Assembly: GCF_022479115.1 (NCBI RefSeq)
Contig: NZ_CP092497.1
Location: 5,456,001 to 5,520,000 of the forward strand
DNA: 64,000 bases
Reading direction: 5' to 3'
Origin: Amycolatopsis sp. EV170708-02-1
Lineage (GTDB): Bacteria > Actinomycetota > Actinomycetes > Mycobacteriales > Pseudonocardiaceae
Position numbers and translations under genes: made by a program. Shown one piece after another: positions 53,280-62,862 of the stretch (positions are counted from its first letter, which is position 1; each line of letters opens with the position of its first letter). Below the pieces are notes generated by a model, which was given only the letters and a program-made list of their open reading frames with translations, did not search any database and had not been told where the DNA came from.

Positions 53280-54119
53280 CTACTGTCGCCTGGCGGTGAA
53301 CAACCGTTCCAGCGCCAAACGGCTTTCTTCGGTCCCTGCGCGGTAGATCACCAGGCGCTGGTCCTGATCCTCGAGCGGAGTGAGCACCTCGTAGTCAAGG
53401 TCGACCACACCGGCCTCGGGATGCCGCATCACCTTACGCCCGCGGCCATTGACCTTGACGTCGCGTTCTGCCCACAATCGCGCGAATTCCTCGTCGGCGG
53501 TGAATTCGGTGATCAGCTCGGTCAGGGCCAGATCGTCCGGATGCGCGGCCCAGGCGGCGCGCAGATGCGCGATGCCCTCCCGCACGACACGTTCACGATC
53601 CGCGTAGAACTCGCGGATCTCGGGATGTTTGAGGCACAACCACATCGAGTTTCGCTGAGCAGGCGGCAGCGTGCCGAAATCCACCAGCAGTCTCGCCATT
53701 TCGTCGTTCCAGGCCAGGATGTCGTAGCGGTGGTTCATCAGCATGGCGGGCAGCGGTGAAAGATCCGCGACCAAGCGGGCCAGCGCCGGTGCCGCGGTGG
53801 TGGCGAGCTTGTCGGCGTTGCGGGGACGCTGCCGGGCCAGATCGAAGAGGTACGCGCGTTCGTCGGGAGCCAAGCGCAGCGCCTTGGCCAGCGCCTCCAC
53901 GACATCGGCCGACGGCCGCAGCCCACGGGCCTGTTCCAGCCGCACGATGTAGTCGACGCTGACCGCCGCCAGTTCGGCGACCTCTTCGCGGCGCAGCCCC
54001 GGGGTCCGCCGGGACCGGCGGCGCGACGGCAGGCCGAATTCGTCCGGGTCCAGGCGTTCACGCCGGGTCCGCAGGAACGCGGCCAGCTCCTGTGTCGTGT
54101 CCACGGTGGAGGTCGTCAT
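53280..54119 (-). CDS. XRE-family regulator with MmyB-like ligand domain
   Basis: 279 residues. The HTH region (about 10-85) contains TPGLRREEVAELAAVSVDY, the signature of this actinobacterial group; the C-terminal two thirds match the MmyB-like PAS-type ligand domain (MLMNHRYDILAWNDEMARLL). Divergent from the aldo/keto reductase gene (starts 117 bases apart), which is its probable target, as is common for this family. Confidence 0.92.
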   Translation of the reverse strand: MTTSTVDTTQELAAFLRTRRERLDPDEFGLPSRRRSRRTPGLRREEVAELAAVSVDYIVRLEQARGLRPSADVVEALAKALRLAPDERAYLFDLARQRPRNADKLATTAAPALARLVADLSPLPAMLMNHRYDILAWNDEMARLLVDFGTLPPAQRNSMWLCLKHPEIREFYADRERVVREGIAHLRAAWAAHPDDLALTELITEFTADEEFARLWAERDVKVNGRGRKVMRHPEAGVVDLDYEVLTPLEDQDQRLVIYRAGTEESRLALERLFTARRQ

Positions 54120-54236
54120 GCCCGGTCCAACAGCCAGGGTGGGACCCGTGTTCCCAGGAAGTGTTCTCCCTTATCCCCCGCTCGCGACGGTCGCAGACTC
54201 GGCTTCGACCACGGAACACGAACACTGGAGGACCCG

Positions 54237-55295
<1,059 letters not shown>

Positions 55296-55305
55296 TCCTC
55301 GTCGC

Positions 55306-55338
55306 GGTCGTGAGTGTCCCTCTGGCACGCTCACGACC
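55306..55338. repeat. Palindrome family A, copy 5 (short, diverged)
   Basis: Arms GGTCGTGAGTGT (55306-55317) and ACGCTCACGACC (55327-55338), 12 bases with one mismatch. It lies between the convergent aldo/keto reductase and response regulator genes; probable bidirectional terminator. Confidence 0.8.
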
Positions 55339-55355
55339 AGCGCCGTGGAGCGCCT

Positions 55356-55982
55356 TCAGTTGCGGATGATCCTCCGTTCCGTGGCGACGGCCACCGCACC
55401 GGCACGGCTGTCGACGCCGAGTTTGTCGTAGATGTGGACGAGGTGTGTTTTCACCGTGGCTTCGGAGATGAACAGGCGAGCGGCGATCTGCCGGTTGATC
55501 AGCCCTTCCGCCACCAACTGCACGATCTCGGTCTCACGAGGGCTCAGCGCGGGCGCCGGTGCCCGCATCTGCCCGAAGAGCCGGGCCGCGACCTGCGGCG
55601 CCAACGCGGTCTCTCCACGCGCGGCCGCGTGGATTCCCTTGAAAAGATCCTCGGGCGGTCCCGCCTTGAGCAGGTAACCGGTGGCGCCAGCGGCCACCGC
55701 CCTGGTGATGTCCAGGTCGGCGTCGTAGGTGGTGAGCACCAGTACCTTCGGCGGATCGGGCAGGGCGGTCAGGCGTTCGGTAGCGCTCACGCCGTCCGGG
55801 CCGTCGCCGAGCTGCAGGTCCATCAGCACGACGTCCGGCCTGCGGGCGGTCGCGAACCGCACGGCCTCGTCGGCGCTCGCGCACTCGCCGATCACCTCGA
55901 AGCCGGGCTCGCCGGCCAGCAACGCGGCGATGCCGGCCCGCACCACCGGGTGGTCGTCGACGATCAGCACCTGGACCGTCAT
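55356..55982 (-). CDS. NarL-family response regulator, SenR-like
   Basis: 208 residues. The receiver carries Asp55 ([11 protein letters not shown]) with the acidic pair DDH near the N-terminus; LuxR HTH (about 140-200: [22 protein letters not shown]). Its ATG overlaps the kinase stop (ATGA). With the adjacent DUF336 heme-binding protein this reproduces the Streptomyces reticuli HbpS-SenS-SenR arrangement. Probable role: response to heme or redox stress. Confidence 0.9.
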   Translation of the reverse strand: MTVQVLIVDDHPVVRAGIAALLAGEPGFEVIGECASADEAVRFATARRPDVVLMDLQLGDGPDGVSATERLTALPDPPKVLVLTTYDADLDITRAVAAGATGYLLKAGPPEDLFKGIHAAARGETALAPQVAARLFGQMRAPAPALSPRETEIVQLVAEGLINRQIAARLFISEATVKTHLVHIYDKLGVDSRAGAVAVATERRIIRN

Positions 55983-57148
55983 CGAACCTCCCTGGTGGGC
56001 ACGGCGACGGCGACCGCGGTGCCCTCTCCCGGCGCGCTCTCGACGACCATCTCACCACCGAGTTCGGTGACCCGCTCGCCGAGCATCCGCAGCCCGTTTC
56101 CCCGCAGTCCGCTCGCGCGGGGCGAACCCGGGTCGAAGCCGACACCGTCGTCGCGGATGTCGAGGACCACCTTGTCGGCCAGGTAGGTCAGCGTGACGGC
56201 GGCCTTCGTCGCCCTGGCGTGCTCGCTGACGTTCGCCAGCGCACTCTGCGCGACCCGGAGCAGACCTGCCTCCACCTCGGGTGCCAGGGGATACGGATCG
56301 CCACTGGTCTCGAAACGCACCGGGTGCGTTGTGGCGAACGTGACCTGCTCGGCGAGCGCTCTCAAGGTCTCGCCGAGGTCGGTGGCCTCGAGCCGCGGCG
56401 ACCCGAGGCCTTTGACGAACCGGCGCGCTTCGTCGAGGTTGTCCCCTGCCGCGTCGACGGCGCGGGACACGTGGGCTTTGGCCAGTTCCGGATCCGTGTC
56501 CCACGATCGCTGCGCCGCCTGCAGCAGCATCCGCATACTCGACAGCCCCTGCGCGAGGACGTCATGGATCTCTCGCGCCAAGCGCTCCCGTTCCTCCACC
56601 ACCCCGGCCGCTCGCTGGCTCTGTGCGAGGTCGATCCTGGTGCGCAGGAGTTCCCCGACGGTCTGGCTCAGTTCCAGCCGGTCCCGGTCGAGTTGCAGGA
56701 ACGTCATCGTGGCCATCAGCGCGACCGCGATGGGCGCGAGCACGATGCTCGGATCGAAGCCGTCCGCGATCCTCAGCTGGGCGAGGATGGTCGCGACGGT
56801 CAGGAGGACGACCACCGCGATCATCATCCGCGGGCGCAACATCTGCAGGCAGACGAAGAACAACGGCACGGCGCACCAGGCAAAACTCGGCGCGGCCACC
56901 ACCAGCGCCAGCCAGACCGCGATCACCGCCGTCAGCCACGCCGGACGCCACCGGTCGAGCACTTCCCAGCTCAGCACGCCCGCCACGTACACCAGCGCGA
57001 GCGCGCCGGTGAGCACGAGGATCAGCGGGGTGGCACCGCTCAAGCCGTGCCCCGCGACGAACCGGGCCACGGACGCGGCGAGCAGCAGGAAGAACCCGGC
57101 GTGCATCGCGGCGTTCAGCCGCGTGGCCGCTTCGAGATGCGGTTTCAT
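55979..57148 (-). CDS. Sensor histidine kinase, SenS-like
   Basis: 389 residues from the ATG at 57148, with GGGAGGAC upstream. About five to six transmembrane helices (10-155) and a HisKA_3 region with His195 in [11 protein letters not shown]; the HATPase part keeps its N-box and DGVGFDPG (G1). The C-terminal tail ends in [11 protein letters not shown]. Divergent from the secreted heme-binding protein gene; in S. reticuli, HbpS modulates SenS from outside the membrane. The same mode of action is inferred here. Confidence 0.92.
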   Translation of the reverse strand: MKPHLEAATRLNAAMHAGFFLLLAASVARFVAGHGLSGATPLILVLTGALALVYVAGVLSWEVLDRWRPAWLTAVIAVWLALVVAAPSFAWCAVPLFFVCLQMLRPRMMIAVVVLLTVATILAQLRIADGFDPSIVLAPIAVALMATMTFLQLDRDRLELSQTVGELLRTRIDLAQSQRAAGVVEERERLAREIHDVLAQGLSSMRMLLQAAQRSWDTDPELAKAHVSRAVDAAGDNLDEARRFVKGLGSPRLEATDLGETLRALAEQVTFATTHPVRFETSGDPYPLAPEVEAGLLRVAQSALANVSEHARATKAAVTLTYLADKVVLDIRDDGVGFDPGSPRASGLRGNGLRMLGERVTELGGEMVVESAPGEGTAVAVAVPTREVR

Positions 57149-57333
57149 TCCGGTCCTCCCTTCCTCGCCGATGATCGTATGCGCGGAGGCGGGGTGCTCC
57201 GCATCAATCGTTCGGTTGATGCCCGCACCGACCGCTCGGCGTCCGATCGATGGCCACTCGCCTGATTCGCCGCGGCCCGCCAGACGGGAAAGTCGAGGGA
57301 GAACGAAACACCCCACACCGCAAAGGAAATCCG

Positions 57334-57882
57334 ATGAACGCCAAGCTCCCCCGCACTCGTCTCGTCCTGGGTATGACGGCCGGTCTCGCGACCGTCGCGC
57401 TGGCCACCGGCGTGGGCGCGGCGCAGGCACAACAGGACCGCAAGCCGCAGCCGCCCGCCGCTCAGGCCGTGGTGCAGACCAGTGTGCTCGGCGTCGACGC
57501 CGCCACCCGTGCCGCGCAGGCCGCGCTGGACGCCGCGGAGAAGGAGGGTCAGCGGGTCACCGTGGCCGTGATCGACCGGTCGGGCGACGTCCGCGTCCTG
57601 CTCAAGGGCGATGGCGCCGGCCCGCAGACGGAAGAGTCCGCCAAGCGCAAGGCCTTCACCGCGGTCTCCTTCGGACAGCCGACGTCCGCCCTGGCCAAGA
57701 ACGCCCAGGGCGACGGTCCGACCATCCGCGACATCCCCGGCACCCTCTTCCTCGGCGGCGGTGTGCCGGTCGCCGCGAACGGTGGCCCGATCGCCGGGAT
57801 CGGCGTCGGCGGCGCGCCCAGCGGTGACCTCGACGAGAAGTTCGCCGCGGCCGGCCTGCGCGCCATCGGGGAACTTCGCTGA
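57334..57882 (+). CDS. Secreted heme-binding protein, HbpS/GlcG-like (DUF336)
   Basis: 182 residues from the ATG at 57334 (AAAGGAAA upstream). A signal peptide (about 1-33) precedes a DUF336 domain: VTVAVIDRSGDVRVLLKGDG (about 75-94) and VAANGGPIAGIGVGGAPSGDLD near the end. HbpS proteins bind heme extracellularly, form octamers and interact with SenS. Divergent from the kinase gene by 185 bases and overlapping (TGATG) with the ankyrin lipoprotein gene. Heme-ligand residues cannot be picked out reliably. Confidence 0.9.
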   Translation: MNAKLPRTRLVLGMTAGLATVALATGVGAAQAQQDRKPQPPAAQAVVQTSVLGVDAATRAAQAALDAAEKEGQRVTVAVIDRSGDVRVLLKGDGAGPQTEESAKRKAFTAVSFGQPTSALAKNAQGDGPTIRDIPGTLFLGGGVPVAANGGPIAGIGVGGAPSGDLDEKFAAAGLRAIGELR

Positions 57883-58607
57883 TGATCGGTGAGCGGGCGA
57901 TCGTGGCTCTGCTCGCCGCCCTCGTGCTCGGTGCCTGCTCCCCGCAGGCACCGAGCGCACCACCCCCGGCGGCACCGAGTACCACCACCCCACCGCTCGC
58001 GTCGTCCCAGCCGCCCCGACAAGGAGTCCCCGTGAGCCAGCTCTTCGAAGCCGACGCGAACCGAGTCCGGCAGGCCGTCGACGCCGGCGCCGACCTGGAG
58101 ACCCGTGACGATCGCGGCCGGACCCCGTTGCTCGTCGCCGTCACCGAGAACCGGCTCGAGGTCGCCGAGATCCTCGTCAAGGCGGGCGCCGACCCGAACG
58201 CGCTCGACGGGCGGCACGACACGCCGTGGCTGGTCACCGGAGTCACCGGCAGCGTCCCGATGGCGAAGCTGCTTCTGGCGGCCAAGCCGGATCTGACCAT
58301 CACCAACCGGTACGGCGGCGTCTCGCTGATCCCCGCCTCCGAACGCGGGCACGCCGAGTACGTGCGGCTCGTGGCAGGCAGCGGGATCAACGTCGACCAT
58401 GTGAACGATCTCGGCTGGACCGCGCTGCTGGAGGCGGTGATCCTCGGCGACGGCGGGCCGCGCCATCAGGAAGTGGTCCGGGCGCTCGTCGCCGCGGGCG
58501 CCGACGTGAACCTCGCCGACAAGGAGGGCGTCACTCCCCTCGCCCACGCCCGGACCAAGGGTCAGACAGCCGTCGCCCGGATCCTCGGCGAAGCCGGGGC
58601 GCGCTGA
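57882..58607 (+). CDS. Ankyrin-repeat lipoprotein
   Basis: 241 residues. The N-terminus is a lipoprotein signal with lipobox VLGAC and a Pro/Ser/Thr-rich linker (20-50). Four to five ankyrin repeats follow (about 50-240; DDRGRTPLLVAVTENRLEVA and KEGVTPLAHARTKGQTAVAR). Its start shares one base with the HbpS stop, so both are made together and exported together. It may bind HbpS or the kinase outside the membrane; that is inference. A family B palindrome follows. Confidence 0.9.
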   Translation: MIGERAIVALLAALVLGACSPQAPSAPPPAAPSTTTPPLASSQPPRQGVPVSQLFEADANRVRQAVDAGADLETRDDRGRTPLLVAVTENRLEVAEILVKAGADPNALDGRHDTPWLVTGVTGSVPMAKLLLAAKPDLTITNRYGGVSLIPASERGHAEYVRLVAGSGINVDHVNDLGWTALLEAVILGDGGPRHQEVVRALVAAGADVNLADKEGVTPLAHARTKGQTAVARILGEAGAR

Positions 58608-58637
58608 CTTCGCCGGACATCCGCGACGTTCTCGGTC

Positions 58638-58682
58638 CTTGATCAACGGAGGATTTGGGACGTTCACCGTCCCAAATCCTCC
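58638..58682. repeat. Palindrome family B, copy 2
   Basis: Left arm starts CTTGATCAACGGAGGATTT (58638); perfect 15-bp inner stem 58648-58662 with 58668-58682, loop TTCAC. The outer right arm has diverged. Lies after the ankyrin gene; probable terminator. Confidence 0.8.
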
Positions 58683-58736
58683 CCACTCAGGTCACCGATC
58701 GGCCGCCGACCTCGCGATTATTTTCTGTTATGCCAA

Positions 58737-58766
58737 TTGACACAAGACTTCGCGGCTGGCTACGGT
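58737..58766 (+). promoter_or_regulatory. Promoter for leaderless RNA ligase transcript
   Basis: TTGACA (58737-58742), an 18-base spacer and TACGGT (58761-58766). The GTG at 58773 falls on the predicted first transcribed base, so the mRNA is probably leaderless. Confidence 0.65.
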
Positions 58767-58772
58767 TCGGTT

Positions 58773-59582
58773 GTGGAGCAGGCACGAGGACGGGGCAGGC
58801 CGCGCAAGGATCCCGCGACACTGGCCCGATGGACGCCTCCCGAGGGGTGGTCACGGCTGGTCGCCTGGATCTCCCCCGAGGAGAAGAAGGCGCTGAAGCA
58901 CGTGGCGGTCGAAGCCGACGTTTCCGTGGCGGAGCTGATACGGGCACTCGCCGGCGGTCTGACCGTCGGCGCCATCACTCCTGAGGAACTCATCGGGCAC
59001 GTCGTGAAAGGGAAGACAGTCATGGAGAAGATCCCCACGCTTTTCGAACGCGACGAACGTTTTCACGTCGTCGACCGGCCTCGCGCCGAGTGCGCCTGGG
59101 TATTCGACGGCGCCGGGGTGGGGACCGAGAAGCTCGACGGCACCAACGTCCGGCTGACCGTGCGCACGGGACAGCTGGTCCGGGTCGAGAAGCGCCGCAA
59201 CCCGAGCAAAGCGCAGAAGCAGCAGGGCATCGTGGACGGCTGGTACGTGGACACCGACAGCGGATCCGCCGACGACAAGTGGATCCTTGCGGCGGCCGGG
59301 AACACCGACGTGTCCGGGTGGCCGGACGGGGAGCATCCGAGTGAAGCGCTCGGCCCTCGTATCCAGGGCAATCCCCTCGGCCTGGAGGAGCACCGGTGCG
59401 TCCCGTTCGATCTCCAGGCACCGACGTTGCCCGAGGTGCCCCGCAGCTACCACGAGCTCCGGGACTTCCTCGACACGCTGGACAGCCGGTTCTCGCCTGG
59501 GCACGTGGCCGAGGGCGTCGTCTTCCACCATCCGGACGGCCGCCGGGCCAAGATCAAGCGCAAGGACTTCCCCGCGCGGTGA
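58773..59582 (+). CDS. RNA ligase with fused N-terminal DNA-binding domain
   Basis: 269 residues from the GTG at 58773, placed by the leaderless promoter. Residues 1-80 carry an AT-hook-like GRGRPRKDP and an RHH-like segment (WSRLVAWISPEEKKALKHVA, VSVAELIRALAGG). From MEKIPTLFERD (residue 84) the protein is a T4 Rnl1/DUF5565-type RNA ligase: nucleotidyl Lys120 in TEKLDGTN, motif EGVVFHH (IV) and AKIKRKDF (V). An ATG at 59022 with GGGAAG upstream could give the ligase alone by internal initiation. No RtcA/RtcB or kinase-phosphatase partner is adjacent. RNA repair or defence is inference. Confidence 0.85.
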   Translation: MEQARGRGRPRKDPATLARWTPPEGWSRLVAWISPEEKKALKHVAVEADVSVAELIRALAGGLTVGAITPEELIGHVVKGKTVMEKIPTLFERDERFHVVDRPRAECAWVFDGAGVGTEKLDGTNVRLTVRTGQLVRVEKRRNPSKAQKQQGIVDGWYVDTDSGSADDKWILAAAGNTDVSGWPDGEHPSEALGPRIQGNPLGLEEHRCVPFDLQAPTLPEVPRSYHELRDFLDTLDSRFSPGHVAEGVVFHHPDGRRAKIKRKDFPAR

Positions 59583-59610
59583 CGGCGTAGGCCGCCGGCG
59601 CCGGAGGTGA

Positions 59611-59637
59611 CCTCACATCCGGCGCCGGTGTCTCGTC
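59611..59637 (+). promoter_or_regulatory. ECF41-type promoter of the sigma factor gene
   Basis: CCTCACA (59611-59617), 16-base spacer, CGTC (59634-59637), 38 bases before the ATG. It resembles the ECF41 consensus TGTCACA-N16-CGTC (from memory). The same elements, spacing and distance to ATG recur at 61531-61557. Confidence 0.75.
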
Positions 59638-59675
59638 GTACCCGGGACACCACACGCGACCAGGGGGCGAAACCC

Positions 59676-60587
59676 ATGAACGAACCAACGCTCGACCCGG
59701 GACTCAAGGCGATCGTGAGTGAGCGGCGTCAGCTGATCGGGCTCGCGTATCGCCTGATCGGTTCCCTTTCCGAGGCCGAGGACGTGGTGCAGGAGACCTA
59801 CACCCGTTGGTACGCCTTGTCCCCCGCGCAGCGGGAAGCGATCGAGTCCCCCGGAGCCTGGCTGACGACGGTCGCCAGCCGGATCTGCCTGGACCTCCTC
59901 GGGTCGGCACGCGCGCGCAGGGAACGCTATGTCGGCGAGTGGCTTCCCGAGCCTCTGCCGGGCCACGTCGAGTGGACGACCGGGCGGCCGCCCGCCGTCG
60001 ACCCTGCCGACCGGATCACCCTCGACGAGTCGATCAACATGGCGTTCCTCGTCGTGCTCGAGTCGCTGACCCCGGCCGAGCGGGTCGCGTTCGTCCTGCA
60101 CGACGTGTTCCGCTACGCCTTCGCCGAGGTCGCGGAGATCGTCGGCCGCACCCCGGCCGCCTGCCGGCAGCTGGCGTCCTCCGCGCGACGCCGCATCCGT
60201 GCCACTCGCGTTTCGCCTGCCCCGATCGCCACACAGGCCGAGCTCGTCAAGGAGTTCAAGAAAGCCTGGGAGGCCAAGGACATCACCGCGCTCATCGGCA
60301 TCCTCGATCCGGACGTCAAGGCGGCCAGCGATGGCGGCGGGGTCGTCAGGGCGGCACTGCACCCCTTCGAAGGAAGCGAGGAGGTCGCCTCCTATCTCAT
60401 CACGTTGGCGCGCTTGACGTCCGGTCTCGAACTGGTGGAGCGGGACGTCAACGGCCGGCCCGGCCTCGTGCTCCGACAGGCCGAGCAGACCGTCGCCGTC
60501 TTCGCGTTCCACGTCGCCGGAGACCGCATCCGGCACATCTGGGGGATGCGGAATCCGGAGAAGCTCCGTCCCTGGGGCGGAGCCTGA
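59676..60587 (+). CDS. ECF41-group sigma factor with SnoaL-like C-terminal domain
   Basis: 303 residues from ATG 59676 with a G-rich ribosome-binding site. Sigma-70 region 2 (about 10-75; LAYRLIGSLSEAEDVVQETY) and region 4 (about 125-175) are followed by a SnoaL-like domain (about 185-295). The C-terminal RNPEKLRPW matches the NPxKL tail that distinguishes ECF41. This group has no anti-sigma gene; the fused domain controls activity. The convergent CMD-SnoaL operon is its probable target. Confidence 0.92.
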   Translation: MNEPTLDPGLKAIVSERRQLIGLAYRLIGSLSEAEDVVQETYTRWYALSPAQREAIESPGAWLTTVASRICLDLLGSARARRERYVGEWLPEPLPGHVEWTTGRPPAVDPADRITLDESINMAFLVVLESLTPAERVAFVLHDVFRYAFAEVAEIVGRTPAACRQLASSARRRIRATRVSPAPIATQAELVKEFKKAWEAKDITALIGILDPDVKAASDGGGVVRAALHPFEGSEEVASYLITLARLTSGLELVERDVNGRPGLVLRQAEQTVAVFAFHVAGDRIRHIWGMRNPEKLRPWGGA

Positions 60588-60590
60588 TCG

Positions 60591-61025
60591 CTACGCCGCG
60601 AGGGCGCCGAGTTGCCGTAGCTGGGTGAGCACGTCCACGACACCCCAGATCTCGGCGACTCGCCCTCCGGCGAAGCGGAGGATGAAGATCTCGCTGTACG
60701 AAACGGTCTTCCCGGTGGCGGGCAGTCCTCGGTACTCACCTTGGTGGGTGCCGGTGACCGTGTTCCGGCAGACGATCCTGTCCCCGTCGGCGAGCACGTC
60801 CTCGGCCGTGACCCGCAGATCGGGGAACGCGCGCAGCAGCACCGTCCACACTTGTTTCAGTGCCTGCGCGCCTGTCGTCTCCATCGGCACCGGCGCGTGG
60901 AACACCACGTCCGGCGCGACGACCTCGTCGATCGTCTTCTCGATGAGGCCGTAGTCGCCGGTGTTGGTCGCCTCGTGGAAGCGGCTGAACGCGGCCCGGT
61001 TGCGTGCGGTCTCGGTGGTGGTCAT
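60591..61025 (-). CDS. SnoaL-like polyketide-cyclase/ester-cyclase fold protein
   Basis: 144 residues, cystatin-like alpha+beta barrel: RNRAAFSRFHEATNTGDYGL, VAPDVVFHAPVPMET and the IVCRNTVTGTHQGEYRG strand pair. Its ATG overlaps the stop of the CMD gene (ATGA). Co-controlled, by inference, by the ECF41 factor whose own C-terminal domain has the same fold. Substrate unknown. Confidence 0.88.
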   Translation of the reverse strand: MTTTETARNRAAFSRFHEATNTGDYGLIEKTIDEVVAPDVVFHAPVPMETTGAQALKQVWTVLLRAFPDLRVTAEDVLADGDRIVCRNTVTGTHQGEYRGLPATGKTVSYSEIFILRFAGGRVAEIWGVVDVLTQLRQLGALAA

Positions 61026-61492
61026 GCGAACTGCCCCACCCGGTAGTCGCCGCCGGGGTTCTGGACGATGGCGTTCACCCGGTTGAAGGCGTTGATCAGC
61101 GCGATCACCGCCACCAGCGCGGCGAGCTGGTCCTCGTCGAAATGCTTGGCGGCGTTCGCCCACGCCTCGTCGGTGACTCCGCCGCCGTCGGCCATGCGGC
61201 AGGCCTGCTCGGTCACCTCCAGCGCGGCACGTTCGGCCTCGCTGAAAACCGTCGCCTCCCGCCAGACGGCGACCAGGTTGATCCGCACGTCCGTTTCGCC
61301 CGCGGCGGCGGCTTCCTTGGTGTGGATGTCCAGGCACACCGCGCAGCCGTTGATCTGGCTCGCGCGCATCCGCACCAGCTCCTGGATCGTGAGCGACAGC
61401 GGCGAGTCGGTCAGCCCCCTTCCTGCCGAGACGATGGTCCTCATGAACTTTCCGCCGACCGGGTTGCCGAAGTAGTCGAGCCGGGCGTTCAT
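61022..61492 (-). CDS. Carboxymuconolactone decarboxylase / AhpD-family protein
   Basis: 156 residues. The AhpD-like redox motif is CAVCLDIHTKEA (Cys-x-x-Cys with the downstream His), as in alkylhydroperoxidases. CMD-family oxidoreductase genes are the usual neighbours and targets of ECF41 sigma factors. A promoter with the same elements as the sigma gene lies at 61531-61557, inside the 3' end of the MFS gene. Probable role: peroxide or electrophile detoxification. Confidence 0.92.
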   Translation of the reverse strand: MNARLDYFGNPVGGKFMRTIVSAGRGLTDSPLSLTIQELVRMRASQINGCAVCLDIHTKEAAAAGETDVRINLVAVWREATVFSEAERAALEVTEQACRMADGGGVTDEAWANAAKHFDEDQLAALVAVIALINAFNRVNAIVQNPGGDYRVGQFA

Positions 61493-61525
61493 CGCGTTCT
61501 CCTCGCGGTAGTGGATGTTCCTGCC

Positions 61526-62857
61526 CTACCGACGACGCGGCCGCGCGAAATGTGAGGTCTGGGTCCGCTCGGCCACGCGCTCGACCTTGCCGACCAGTAA
61601 GACGTAGGACAGGATCCCGGCGACCGTGATCACCGTCATGTAGGCGAAGCCGGGCGCGAAACTGTCGTCGGTGACGATCAGGCCGATGACGATCGGCGTG
61701 GCGATCGACGACAGGTTCCCGATGAAGTTGAACATCCCGCCGGTCAGCCCGAGCAACCGTCGCGGCGCCAGCGCGGAGACCAACGACCAGGTGATCGACG
61801 CGAGCCCGTTGCCGAAGAAGGCGATGGACAGGATCACGATGACCATCGCGGTCGAGTCGGTGAAGCCCGCCGTGACCATCACGGTGCTCAGCAGCAGCCC
61901 GGCGATGATCGGGCCCTTCCGCGCCACCCCGAGCGAAGCGCCGCGCCACACCAGGAAGTCCGACAGGACACCGGAGACCAGCACGCCGACCAGTGCCGCG
62001 ATGAACGGCAGCGACGCCAGGAAACCGGACTTGATGTAGTCCATTTCCCGGTACTCGACGAGATACGTCGGGAACCAGGTGAGGAAGAACCAGAGCGTCG
62101 AGGTCAGGCAGAACTGTCCGAAGTAGATCCCCCACAGCTTCCGGCTGCCCAGCACGGTCGCCAGATCCGTCCGCGAGATCCGCGCCCGCTCCGGCCGCTC
62201 ACGCGGAAGATCCACCAGGCCGCCGCCGGAGCGGATCAGCTCCACCTCCGCCTCGTTGGCCCGCGAGTCGCGCGGTTCCCGGTACTTCGCGTACCAGAGC
62301 ACGGCCCAGAGGATGCCGACCAGGCCGGTGGCGATGAACACCCAGTGCCACGAAAGCACGGTCTGCAGCCAGGACAGCACGGGCGTCAGCAGCGCGAGGC
62401 CGATGAACTGGCCCGAGGTGTAGAAGCCGATCGCCGTGGCGCGTTCGCGTTCCGGGAACCAGACGGTCGCGATCTTGCTGTTGATCGGATAGGCGGGCGC
62501 CTCGAAGACGCCGACCATCAGCCGCAACGCGATCAGCGCCACGAACCCGCCGATGATCCCCATGAAGAACGTCGCCAGCGACCACAGGATCAGGCAGGCC
62601 GGATAGAGCAGCCTCGGCGGGATCTTGTCGACCAGCCAGCCGCCGGGCAGCTGCAACGCGGCATAGGTCCAGCCGAAGGCCGACAGGAGGATGCCTTGTT
62701 CCGCCTTGGACAGGTCGAGTTCGCCGGCGATCGCGGGCATCGCGATCGAAAGGTTCGAGCGGTCGAGATAGTTGATGACGACGGTGACGAACAGCATCAC
62801 CGCGATCAGCACCCGGAACCGGGTCGGGCGCACGGCACCCTGGACGGTCGTGGTCAT
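61526..62857 (-). CDS. MFS transporter, sugar-acid/galactonate type
   Basis: 443 residues from the ATG at 62857, with GGTGAG upstream; a GTG at 62866, overlapping the dehydratase stop, is the alternative. Twelve helices, with NYLDRSNLSIAMPAIAGELD at the first loop typical of the ACS/DgoT (anion:cation symporter) family. It follows the sugar-acid dehydratase gene, so it probably imports the enzyme's substrate. Its 3' end contains the promoter of the CMD gene. Confidence 0.9.
   Translation of the reverse strand: MTTTVQGAVRPTRFRVLIAVMLFVTVVINYLDRSNLSIAMPAIAGELDLSKAEQGILLSAFGWTYAALQLPGGWLVDKIPPRLLYPACLILWSLATFFMGIIGGFVALIALRLMVGVFEAPAYPINSKIATVWFPERERATAIGFYTSGQFIGLALLTPVLSWLQTVLSWHWVFIATGLVGILWAVLWYAKYREPRDSRANEAEVELIRSGGGLVDLPRERPERARISRTDLATVLGSRKLWGIYFGQFCLTSTLWFFLTWFPTYLVEYREMDYIKSGFLASLPFIAALVGVLVSGVLSDFLVWRGASLGVARKGPIIAGLLLSTVMVTAGFTDSTAMVIVILSIAFFGNGLASITWSLVSALAPRRLLGLTGGMFNFIGNLSSIATPIVIGLIVTDDSFAPGFAYMTVITVAGILSYVLLVGKVERVAERTQTSHFARPRRR
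61531..61557 (-). promoter_or_regulatory. ECF41-type promoter of the CMD-SnoaL operon
   Basis: Minus strand CCTCACA (61557-61551), 16-base spacer, CGTC (61534-61531), 38 bases before the ATG. It shares the 10-mer GACCTCACAT and the same geometry with the promoter at 59611. Confidence 0.75.
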
Positions 62858-62862
62858 CGCGC

